This document shows, piece by piece, positions 57,072 to 64,000 of a DNA stretch of 64,000 nucleotides. Position 1 is the stretch's first letter. Each line of letters opens with the position of its first letter. The notes under the pieces are model-generated. The model searched no databases and was not told the DNA's origin. It saw nothing but the letters and a program-made list of their open reading frames with translations. Both the position numbers and the translations under genes were made by a program. Source of the DNA: Rhizosphaericola mali (GTDB lineage: Bacteria > Bacteroidota > Bacteroidia > Chitinophagales > Chitinophagaceae); contig NZ_CP044016.1 of the NCBI RefSeq assembly GCF_004337365.2, positions 2,666,001 through 2,730,000 of the forward strand, written 5' to 3'.

Positions 57072-58421
57072 TTAGTTATTCTTTTCTATCAAAAATTCCA
57101 AATAATTCTCATCATGTTGAGAAACATCTAACCCCAACTCCTCTTCATCCTCAGATACTCTAATTGGTAAAATCAAATTTATCAATTTAAATATCCCATA
57201 GGATACAATAAAGCTATACACCACAACAATTATCATTGCCTTAAATTGTGTAAAGAAAAAAGAAGGATTACCATACAATAAACCATCAGCACCTGCTCCA
57301 TTAATTGTTTTCGTTGCAAAAACACCCGTTAATAACATACCAACAATTCCACCCAAACCATGACAAGGAAATACATCTAAAGTATCATCCAATGAAGTTT
57401 TACCTTTATAATCAACAGCATAATTAGAAATAATTGCTGTAATAAATCCGATAAATATACTTTGCGGAATCGCAACAAATCCCGCACCAGGCGTAATGGC
57501 AACAAGACCTACAACAGCACCAATACTAAACCCCAATAAAGAGGGCTTTTTACCTTTAATAACATCTATAAACATCCAAGATAATCCTGCTGCTCCAGCT
57601 GCAGTGTTTGTTGTAGCAAATGCAGAAACTGCCAACGCTCCAGCAGAACCAGCAGACCCAGCATTAAAACCAAACCAACCAAACCACAGCAATGCCGCCC
57701 CCATTAATACATAAGGAATATTAGCTGGCGAAATAGCTATATGATTTACATGCGCTTTTCTTGGCTTTAAAACAATTGCTCCTGCCAATGCAGCACAACC
57801 CGCAGATATATGAACGACAGTACCACCTGCAAAATCTAAAACGCCCATTTTTGCTAAAAAGCCTTCTGGATGCCAACTCCAATGAGCTAATGGTGCATAT
57901 ACAAATAATAAAAATAATACAGAAAATAATACAAATGCTGTATAGCGCATTCGTTCCGCTATCGCTCCTACCACTAAACCAGGAGTAATTATAGCAAACA
58001 TTAATTGAAATAAAGAGAATAATGTCAATGGCACCGATGGCATTCCTGGCCAGGGATGACCAGAATTTACATTTTTGAAAAATAAAAATGTCATTGGATT
58101 ACCAATGAATCCATGAATATCATCACCAAAGCATAAACTAAACCCTACAATTACCCATAATATACTTACAACACCTGCTGACGCCACGCTTTTCATCATC
58201 GTTGAAAGAATATTTTTTCTATTAACCATCCCTCCGTAAAAAAATGCAACAGCTGGCGTCATCAAGAAAACTAAAGCAGAAGATATTAATATCCAAACAA
58301 TATCTGCACCGTTATATTTCCCATCATCATAATTGGAAAGCGTAGGAACGAAAATCGAAATGATGGAAATAATACTTAAAATCAAAAAAGGAGCGACCTG
58401 CTTAAAACTAAATCTTTTCAT
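57072..58421 (-). CDS. amt: Ammonium transporter
   Basis: A trimeric inner membrane channel of 449 aa. An N-terminal signal/first segment is followed by eleven hydrophobic segments. The conserved FAGGTVVHISAGCAALAG loop and the His of CHGLGGIVGML (the twin-His pore) are present. The cytoplasmic tail is acidic. No glnK/PII gene is adjacent. Confidence 0.95.
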   Translation of the reverse strand: MKRFSFKQVAPFLILSIISIISIFVPTLSNYDDGKYNGADIVWILISSALVFLMTPAVAFFYGGMVNRKNILSTMMKSVASAGVVSILWVIVGFSLCFGDDIHGFIGNPMTFLFFKNVNSGHPWPGMPSVPLTLFSLFQLMFAIITPGLVVGAIAERMRYTAFVLFSVLFLLFVYAPLAHWSWHPEGFLAKMGVLDFAGGTVVHISAGCAALAGAIVLKPRKAHVNHIAISPANIPYVLMGAALLWFGWFGFNAGSAGSAGALAVSAFATTNTAAGAAGLSWMFIDVIKGKKPSLLGFSIGAVVGLVAITPGAGFVAIPQSIFIGFITAIISNYAVDYKGKTSLDDTLDVFPCHGLGGIVGMLLTGVFATKTINGAGADGLLYGNPSFFFTQFKAMIIVVVYSFIVSYGIFKLINLILPIRVSEDEEELGLDVSQHDENYLEFLIEKNN

Positions 58422-58849
58422 CTATATTATTAAAACACTATATATGTAAATGCCTCCACAAAATAAAACAGATTTAACAATTTGGTCACATTTTATTTAT
58501 ATATTTATTATCACAATATGTATATGTAAGATTTATAGCATTTTTTATTTTATAAAGCTTGCCCTAAATTAATGAAAAATCTATATTTTAACATTTTTTA
58601 ACTCCTTTTCTATAGAAAAGACAACCTTCATTAGAAATCATTCAAAAAGCAGAACAATATGTTGAAAACTTCTACATTTTATTCTATTAGATTTTTGATA
58701 ATAACTTGTTATAAACAAGAATTACAAGCAGAAATTAACAAATTCTTATTTAGCTATCGAGGACTTTTGCATTAATATTGTTTTTCAATACGTAAGGTTT
58801 CGTATTAAAAAAATGTAGTAAATTTAAACCATTAAAAAACCGAACAAAC
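58422..58849. other. 428-nt AT-rich region between amt and the response regulator
   Basis: Holds the divergent promoters of amt and the regulator gene, but I find no full TTTG-N19-TAnnTTTG match. A 38-codon plus-strand frame (58659-58775) has no credible start region or homology I recognise. No strong hairpin was seen. Confidence 0.4.
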
Positions 58850-59545
58850 ATGGAGACTAAAAAGTATAAAATATTATTATGCGAAGATGATTTGAATCTT
58901 GGTATGGTATTGAAAAATTATTTGGAATTAAATGACTATGATGTTGAATTAGAAAGAGATGGTCGTTTAGGATTAGCAGCCTTTCAAAGAGATAAATTTG
59001 ACATTTGCCTATTGGATGTAATGATGCCAAATATGGATGGTTTTACTTTAGGTGAAGAAATACGTGACATAGACCCTGAAGTACCTTTATTTTTTCTAAG
59101 TGCTAAAACTATGAAAGACGATATCCTTCAAGGATACAAATTGGGTGCAGACGATTATATTACAAAGCCATTTGATAGTGAGGTTTTATTGATGAAGATT
59201 AAGGCAATCTTGAAGAGAAATGAAGATTTGAATAAGGAATCTGAATATGTTGAATTTGATTTAGGAACTTTTCATTTTAATCCGAGATTAAGGGAGTTAA
59301 AACATGGAAGTACCCTTCTGACATTATCTCCAAAAGAAAATGAGCTATTGAAAATGTTAGCAGAGCATAAGAATGATCTTTTACCTAGAGAAAAAGCATT
59401 GAAAAAAATCTGGGGTAGCGATACCTATTTTAATGGTAGAAGCATGGATGTATATATCGCCAAATTAAGAAAATATCTGAAAGAAGATTCAAATATTGAA
59501 ATTGTAAATATTCATGGTAATGGATTTCGTTTGATGGTTGCATAA
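58850..59545 (+). CDS. OmpR/PhoB-type response regulator, RprY-like
   Basis: A 231-aa two-domain regulator. The receiver domain has acidic CEDD, phosphoacceptor Asp56 in LLDVMMPNMDG, and Lys in ITKPFD. The C-terminal winged helix is LTLSPKENELLKMLAEH and SMDVYIAKLRKYL. It resembles RprY of Bacteroidota. No histidine kinase gene is adjacent, so it is an orphan here. Confidence 0.93.
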   Translation: METKKYKILLCEDDLNLGMVLKNYLELNDYDVELERDGRLGLAAFQRDKFDICLLDVMMPNMDGFTLGEEIRDIDPEVPLFFLSAKTMKDDILQGYKLGADDYITKPFDSEVLLMKIKAILKRNEDLNKESEYVEFDLGTFHFNPRLRELKHGSTLLTLSPKENELLKMLAEHKNDLLPREKALKKIWGSDTYFNGRSMDVYIAKLRKYLKEDSNIEIVNIHGNGFRLMVA

Positions 59546-59558
59546 TTAATGCCGCCAA

Positions 59559-59617
59559 ATACAAGAAAACGTGAAATTGATGTAAAATAATTTACACAAT
59601 TTCACGTTTTCTTGTAT
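59559..59617. terminator. Very long near-perfect hairpin after the response regulator
   Basis: ATACAAGAAAACGTGAAATTG pairs with CAATTTCACGTTTTCTTGTAT, and the stem continues as TGTAAA/TTTACA around loop ATAA with one bulged A: about 27 bp. It probably terminates the regulator transcript, but it is longer than needed and the following T-run is weak. Confidence 0.6.
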
Positions 59618-59631
59618 ATTCTTACTACTAT

Positions 59632-60393
59632 ATGGATATTTTAAAAAAAAGTCGAACGCTATTAAATTTATTTTGCTTGTTAGTAATATGTAGCTGTAGC
59701 AAAACCACTATCGATACACAAACTTATTCTACATACAAAGATTATTTATCCATTAATGTAGGTGATTCTTATCTGTATAGATTGGATTCTGTAGCGCTTC
59801 TTTCCTTTGGCACAGATACAGTAACGCGTACATATTACCGCAAAGATTCTGTCATATCAGCATCTTTGGATGGAGAAAATAATACCACTTATAGAATTTA
59901 CACTTACCTTAAACCTTTTACATCCAGTTCAAATAGTTGGGTTTATTTGAATGCCTATAATATAACGCTTGACTCTACTAATTTACAATTAGTGGACGAA
60001 AACAATCTAAGATTTATTAAACTATCCAATCCTATAACTGTAGAACATTCGTGGGATGGTGATGCTTATTTTACAATAGGTACTAGTGCGAGTTCCAGTT
60101 TTTCTGATCCAGCTGATGTGTATATAAATTATCAATCTCAATGGTCTTATCAATATACAGATCTCAACACTGCACAAACCTTTTATGACCAATCTTACAA
60201 CAATACTATTACTGTAAACGAAATTGATTATACCGAAGGTTCGATGTCAAGTTATTACACTAGATTATATTCATCAGAGAGTTATGCGAAAGGTTTGGGA
60301 TTAATTCATAGAAAATTTTTATTTTTAAATTGGCAAACATCTTCAGACTATTCTACTTATAGCTATGGTATTGAATTAACAAGAATTCAATAG
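59632..60393 (+). CDS. Lipoprotein of unknown function
   Basis: A 253-aa exported lipoprotein. The signal (LLNLFCLLVICSC) has the lipobox Cys near residue 23. The mature part is rich in Ser, Thr and Tyr and beta-strand-like (YLSINVGDSYLYRLDSV at its start; many YxTY patterns). I do not recognise a family. It starts 14 nt after a long hairpin. Confidence 0.75.
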   Translation: MDILKKSRTLLNLFCLLVICSCSKTTIDTQTYSTYKDYLSINVGDSYLYRLDSVALLSFGTDTVTRTYYRKDSVISASLDGENNTTYRIYTYLKPFTSSSNSWVYLNAYNITLDSTNLQLVDENNLRFIKLSNPITVEHSWDGDAYFTIGTSASSSFSDPADVYINYQSQWSYQYTDLNTAQTFYDQSYNNTITVNEIDYTEGSMSSYYTRLYSSESYAKGLGLIHRKFLFLNWQTSSDYSTYSYGIELTRIQ

Positions 60394-60445
60394 TAATCTT
60401 ATTTTTTTATACAGATTCTGTAAATTTGTCTAAGTAAATATACTG

Positions 60446-61012
60446 ATGCAAATACAAAAAATCTATATAAAAAACATGGTTTGCCCTCGGTGCATAACTG
60501 CGGTAGAACAATCATTAAAGGAAGAACAAATTGCTTTTTCTCAGGTAATACTAGGAGAGATAACGCCAGAAAATAACCTCACATATCAACAAGAAATTGC
60601 ATTAAATAAAAATTTACGCCTAAAAGGTTTTGAAATTATTGAGATTGGCAAAGAAAAAATTGTAAATCAAATCAAAGTTCTGCTTTTAGCATATATAAGA
60701 AACGCTCCTACTCAGCATGAAAAAATCTCCGAATATTTAACTAATCGTCTATATGTTGATTATAGTCATCTAAGTAAACTATTTTCTGAAATTCAACAAA
60801 ATACAATTGAGCAGTATTTTCTTCAACAAAAAATTGAATTTGTAAAAGAATTATTGAGTTATGGTGAGCTCAATTTGACGGAGATCGCAGACAAATTAAA
60901 CTATAGTAGTGTCGCATATTTATCCAAACAATTTAAAGAAATAACCCATCTCACTCCTACCCAATTTCAAAAATCTCAAAACAAAAATAGAATTGCATTA
61001 GACAAAATATAA
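60446..61012 (+). CDS. AraC-type HTH protein with N-terminal HMA-like domain
   Basis: A 188-aa protein. Residues 1 to about 70 are a small alpha/beta fold like heavy-metal-associated domains, with NMVCPRCITAVEQSL at the first loop. Residues from about 85 are an AraC/XylS double HTH (LNLTEIADKLNYSSVAYLSKQFKEI; THLTPTQFQ). Relatives with this pairing are common in Bacteroidota and also have a NMVxxRC motif. Metal sensing is possible but not shown. Confidence 0.85.
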   Translation: MQIQKIYIKNMVCPRCITAVEQSLKEEQIAFSQVILGEITPENNLTYQQEIALNKNLRLKGFEIIEIGKEKIVNQIKVLLLAYIRNAPTQHEKISEYLTNRLYVDYSHLSKLFSEIQQNTIEQYFLQQKIEFVKELLSYGELNLTEIADKLNYSSVAYLSKQFKEITHLTPTQFQKSQNKNRIALDKI

Positions 61013-61043
61013 AAGCGTCTTCCATATATGAAAAACGCTTTTA
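61010..61043. terminator. Terminator between the AraC-type gene and dnaA
   Basis: AAAAGCGT and ACGCTTTT form an 8-bp stem with a longer loop between convergent genes; T-rich ends on both sides. Confidence 0.6.
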
Positions 61044-61064
61044 TATTTTATCTTTTTATTATAA

Positions 61065-62498
61065 TTAAATTGCGGCTAATTGTACTTTTTGAGTAAGTTC
61101 TACTACATTTTCACGAAAAATACTATCTGTATCCATCAGATCTTTCACCGTTTGACAGCTATGTATTACAGTGGTATGATCTCGACCACCGAAATGCTCT
61201 CCAATATTCTTCAAAGAATTTTTTGTAAATGTTTTTGCTAAATACATCGAAATTTGACGCGCTTGTACGATTTCACGTTTACGCGTTTTTTCCAATAATC
61301 TGTCATAAGGAACATTGAAGTATTCGCAAACCAATTTCTGAATGGCGTCAATTGTCAATTCCTTTGTACTTGTCTTGACAAAATTGCGTAATACTTTTTT
61401 TGCCAATTCCAAATCAATTTCCCTTTTATTCAAAGAAGATTGTGCTAATAAAGAAATCAATGCACCTTCTAATTCTCTAACATTTGTATTGATATTATAA
61501 GCAACATAATTAATAACATCTTGCGGCATTTCTAAGCCATCATTGTACATTTTTTGCTTTAATATCTCAATACGCGCTTCATAATCAGGAACCATCAAAT
61601 CAGCACTTAATCCCCATCTGAAACGACTCAAAAGACGCTCTTGCAATCCGTCCAAATCCTTCGGCGCCTTATCAGAAGTCAACACTAATTGTTTACCACT
61701 CTGATGTAAATGGTTAAAGATTGCAAAAAATGCATCTTGACTTTTTTCTGCACGTGCAAAGAACTGCACATCATCAATAATTAAAACATCAATCAATTGA
61801 TAGAAATGAATAAAATCATTAATTGCATTATTACGACTATGATCCTGAAATTGATTGATAAATTTTTCGCTACTTACATAAAGTACCACTTTATTAGGAT
61901 GCATTTTTTTTACTTCATTACCGATTGCTTGAGCCACATGCGTTTTACCCAAACCAACGCCCCCGTATATTACTAAAGGATTAAAAGAGTTTGCTCCAGG
62001 TTTTTCGGCTACAGTTTTACCCGCACGACGAGCGACACGATTACAATCTGACTCTAAGAAAGTATCAAAGTTGTAAATAGGATTTAATTGTGGATCAATT
62101 TGCATTTTTTTCAATCCTGGAATCACAAATGGATTCTTCACAGGATTATTAATAACCAAAGGAAAATTGACCTCATTATTTGTATAATGTTTTACGGGAC
62201 CCGCAGGGATATCCATAGATCCACTTTTCCCTTTATTTCCACTATCTACAATAATACGATATTCTAATTTGGCATTCTTTCCCAACTCACGTTTTAGGGT
62301 ATTAGCCAACAATGGAACATAATTCTCTTCCAAGTATTCAAAAAAGAATTGACTAGGGACTTGAATAAGTAAAACGTCCCCTTTTAATTCAACAGGTTTT
62401 ATCGGTTCAAACCATGTCTTGAAATGCTGCCATTCCACGATATCTTTAATGATAGTCAAGCACTTAGACCAAACCAATTCTGCTGAATTATTCATCAT
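61065..62498 (-). CDS. dnaA: Chromosomal replication initiator DnaA
   Basis: AAA+ initiator of replication at oriC. Domain I covers about residues 1-90, then a linker. Walker A is GGVGLGKTHVAQ, Walker B VLIIDDVQFFA, and the sensor/lid regions are in LQERLLSRFRWG. Domain IV, the DNA-binding helix-turn-helix, has GGRDHTTVIHSCQ. The length of 477 aa is normal. A perfect DnaA box lies 66 nt upstream, suggesting autoregulation. No dnaN, rpmH or gyrB is next to it. Confidence 0.97.
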   Translation of the reverse strand: MMNNSAELVWSKCLTIIKDIVEWQHFKTWFEPIKPVELKGDVLLIQVPSQFFFEYLEENYVPLLANTLKRELGKNAKLEYRIIVDSGNKGKSGSMDIPAGPVKHYTNNEVNFPLVINNPVKNPFVIPGLKKMQIDPQLNPIYNFDTFLESDCNRVARRAGKTVAEKPGANSFNPLVIYGGVGLGKTHVAQAIGNEVKKMHPNKVVLYVSSEKFINQFQDHSRNNAINDFIHFYQLIDVLIIDDVQFFARAEKSQDAFFAIFNHLHQSGKQLVLTSDKAPKDLDGLQERLLSRFRWGLSADLMVPDYEARIEILKQKMYNDGLEMPQDVINYVAYNINTNVRELEGALISLLAQSSLNKREIDLELAKKVLRNFVKTSTKELTIDAIQKLVCEYFNVPYDRLLEKTRKREIVQARQISMYLAKTFTKNSLKNIGEHFGGRDHTTVIHSCQTVKDLMDTDSIFRENVVELTQKVQLAAI

Positions 62499-62564
62499 AA
62501 TGTATTAAAATCTATCTTTTTTTGGTATAAAATTCAGGTCCTTCATGAAAGCTTTACTTGGAAT

Positions 62565-62573
62565 TTATCCACA
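62565..62573 (+). promoter_or_regulatory. DnaA box upstream of dnaA
   Basis: TTATCCACA, perfect consensus, 66 nt before the dnaA start in an AT-rich intergenic region. A single box supports autoregulation more than an origin. Confidence 0.55.
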
Positions 62574-62689
62574 ATATTTTTCCGTGTAGGAGGACGAAAG
62601 TGAGTTAAAAATGTTGAAAAAAAAACTTTTTATTCTAATAATTTTTCCTCTTAATACGCAACTAACTAATTTCCAAATAATTATTTTTT

Positions 62690-63412
62690 TTAATCATTTT
62701 TATAAGAAATTCTATGCTCATATGAGGGAGAAATAGGCCTAGAATCATATGTTATTTTTTCTATATATTTAATTAAGAGTGAGGTCAATGTTATTTCAAA
62801 TATTTTATATGGATAAGCAATAAGCATGCTACAATTTTCACGACCTTTTACGTTTCTTAGAAGAGTTGCAATAGAATACTGATTATTTAAATGAATTGAA
62901 TCACCATCCACATCAATGTCCTCAGCATGCATGCTTTTTATTTTGAAGTGTCCTCCAGAAATGGCACCCCCACCTTTTTGAGCAATTACATTCATTAATT
63001 TATTTAAATCGGTACCCAAAACTTCGATAATGGCCAAGCTGTCATTGAAAGGCAAAATATTATCAATATCTTCGACACCTACATTCCCTTTAGGTAAATT
63101 ACTTCGAATTGCAGTTCTTGGAATATATACAAAGTCCAATCTTTTTTTCAATGAAATTTCAATTTCATTTTTTACAGCATCTGCGATTAAATTCCCTAAT
63201 TCTCCCGAAGGAAATTGATTTTTAAAAATACGATTCGAAAAACCTATAGGTTTGATTCTGATGGTATCATTTAAATCATGGGAGTCAATTTTCTTTTTTG
63301 GTACAATTTTTTGTGCAAATAGGTCATACATTTGAAATATTGCTAAAAAAGTTAAAAATAATTTAAAGGATTTGTAATTTCTTTTAGCTATTTTGCGTAT
63401 ATAATTAATCAC
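62690..63412 (-). CDS. Stand-alone 5'-nucleotidase C-terminal domain protein
   Basis: A 240-aa protein with an N-terminal hydrophobic signal (FKLFLTFLAIFQMYDLFAQ). The body matches the C-terminal substrate-binding domain of 5'-nucleotidases: SGELGNLIADAVKNE, ILPFNDSLAIIEVLGTDLNKLM and AISGG. The catalytic metallophosphoesterase half is not in this gene or its neighbours. In some Bacteroidota the two halves are split into adjacent genes; here the partner is missing from the window. Confidence 0.8.
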   Translation of the reverse strand: MINYIRKIAKRNYKSFKLFLTFLAIFQMYDLFAQKIVPKKKIDSHDLNDTIRIKPIGFSNRIFKNQFPSGELGNLIADAVKNEIEISLKKRLDFVYIPRTAIRSNLPKGNVGVEDIDNILPFNDSLAIIEVLGTDLNKLMNVIAQKGGGAISGGHFKIKSMHAEDIDVDGDSIHLNNQYSIATLLRNVKGRENCSMLIAYPYKIFEITLTSLLIKYIEKITYDSRPISPSYEHRISYKND

Positions 63413-63506
63413 AGTCGGTTTATTTCGGTTAAATTACTAGATTTGTGAGAGTATAACTAAAATAGATGTTATCTCCACTTCTAAATTGACCTACATCAAA
63501 ATCATT

Positions 63507-64000
63507 ATGAATAAGAAAAAAATTATCATTACAGGGGGAGCCGGATTCATTGGTTCTCATGTTATCCGAAGATTTGTTAATCAATATCCTGATTATCAAA
63601 TTGTAAATCTAGATGCATTAACTTATGCTGGAAACTTGGAGAATTTAGAGGATGTAGAATCCAAAGAAAATTACAAATTTATCAAAGCAGATATTAGAGA
63701 TGCTGAATTAATTGAATCAATTTTTGAAACAGAACAACCTGATGCCGTTATTCACCTAGCAGCAGAGTCACATGTAGATAGATCCATTAAAGATCCTTTG
63801 GCATTTGTGCAAACGAATGTAATTGGAACGGTAAATCTTTTGAATGCAGCAAAAAAAACATGGAAATCAGATTATTCTAAATATCGTTTTTACCATGTAA
63901 GCACTGATGAAGTATACGGAGCTCTGGGCGAAACTGGTTTCTTTACAGAAGAAACAGCATATAATCCACATAGTCCATATTCTGCATCCAAAGCTAGCTC
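63507..64000 (+). CDS. rfbB: dTDP-glucose 4,6-dehydratase, N-terminal part
   Basis: Starts at ATG 63507 and runs off the right edge after 164 codons. The NAD-binding motif TGGAGFIGSHVIR, the HLAAESHVDRSI loop, the STDEVYG motif and the catalytic YSASK are present, identifying the RmlB family of dTDP-rhamnose synthesis. It is probably the first gene of a nucleotide-sugar operon extending beyond the window. Confidence 0.92.
   Translation, partial: MNKKKIIITGGAGFIGSHVIRRFVNQYPDYQIVNLDALTYAGNLENLEDVESKENYKFIKADIRDAELIESIFETEQPDAVIHLAAESHVDRSIKDPLAFVQTNVIGTVNLLNAAKKTWKSDYSKYRFYHVSTDEVYGALGETGFFTEETAYNPHSPYSASKAS

Noticed and set aside
58659-58775. A 38-codon plus-strand frame in the amt-regulator gap
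   Set aside because: Biased AT-rich composition, no signal or motif, and no promoter match upstream.
62499-62689. Possible oriC next to dnaA
   Set aside because: Only one perfect DnaA box was found here, and no cluster of boxes or flanking origin genes. A whole-genome GC-skew plot would be needed.

Overview
The window is a low-GC, gene-dense piece of a Bacteroidota chromosome, most likely from the Chitinophagaceae or a close relative. The evidence is the repeated TAnnTTTG-type -7 promoter element, a fused DAHP synthase/chorismate mutase, a RibBA fusion, a GH92 mannosidase, a RprY-like regulator, a MurA with Asp in place of the usual Cys, and AraC-type proteins with a Bacteroidota-style N-terminal domain. 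I saw no tRNA, rRNA, CRISPR array, insertion sequence or phage gene. The content is mostly housekeeping chromosome.

Layout. 1-6.1 kb: end of a secreted protein gene, signal peptidase I (lepB), ribBA, lpdA, a frameshifted lipoprotein gene and a Lys/Ala-rich, histone-tail-like protein. 6.2-16.4 kb (all minus strand): an aromatic amino acid cluster reading pheA, aminotransferase, tyrA, DEAD-box helicase, DAHP synthase/chorismate mutase, aroB, aroA, HAD phosphatase, aroC. It is preceded by what reads as a complete transcription attenuator: a promoter, a 25-residue Phe/Tyr-rich leader peptide, and mutually exclusive antiterminator and terminator hairpins ending 15 nt before pheA. Beside it, on the plus strand, is a candidate small RNA with its own promoter and terminator. 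16.6-27.3 kb: mixed metabolism (SDR, MBL-fold hydrolase, MlaE permease, malic enzyme, M20 peptidase, threonine aldolase, deoC, MFS transporter, FAH hydrolase, periplasmic thioredoxin). 27.4-32.9 kb: dnaX, a DUF151 nuclease, ispE, an OmpA-like protein and an outer membrane beta-barrel.

33-37.7 kb: class I ribonucleotide reductase (nrdF, nrdE) with a small thioredoxin, a membrane protein between the subunits, and DnaA-box-like sites upstream of both transcription units. 37.7-42.4 kb: a UDP-galactopyranose-mutase-like flavoprotein and two tandem paralogous GT-C-type membrane proteins, probably surface-glycan genes. 42.4-53 kb: a small lipoprotein missed by ordinary length cut-offs, TetR, clpB, the glycolytic pair pfkA-pyk, a transglutaminase-like protein, an Rrf2 regulator, a Na+/H+ antiporter and a hypothetical protein. 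53-64 kb: GH92 mannosidase, murA, amt, an orphan OmpR-type response regulator, a lipoprotein, an HMA-like/AraC fusion, dnaA with a DnaA box upstream, a stand-alone 5'-nucleotidase C-terminal domain, and the start of rfbB.

The main functional unit is the aromatic cluster. DAHP synthase/CM, AroB, AroA and AroC are shikimate-pathway steps. PheA, TyrA and the aminotransferase take chorismate-derived prephenate on to Phe and Tyr. The leader peptide would sense exactly those two charged tRNAs. AroD/Q, AroE and AroK are not in the window.
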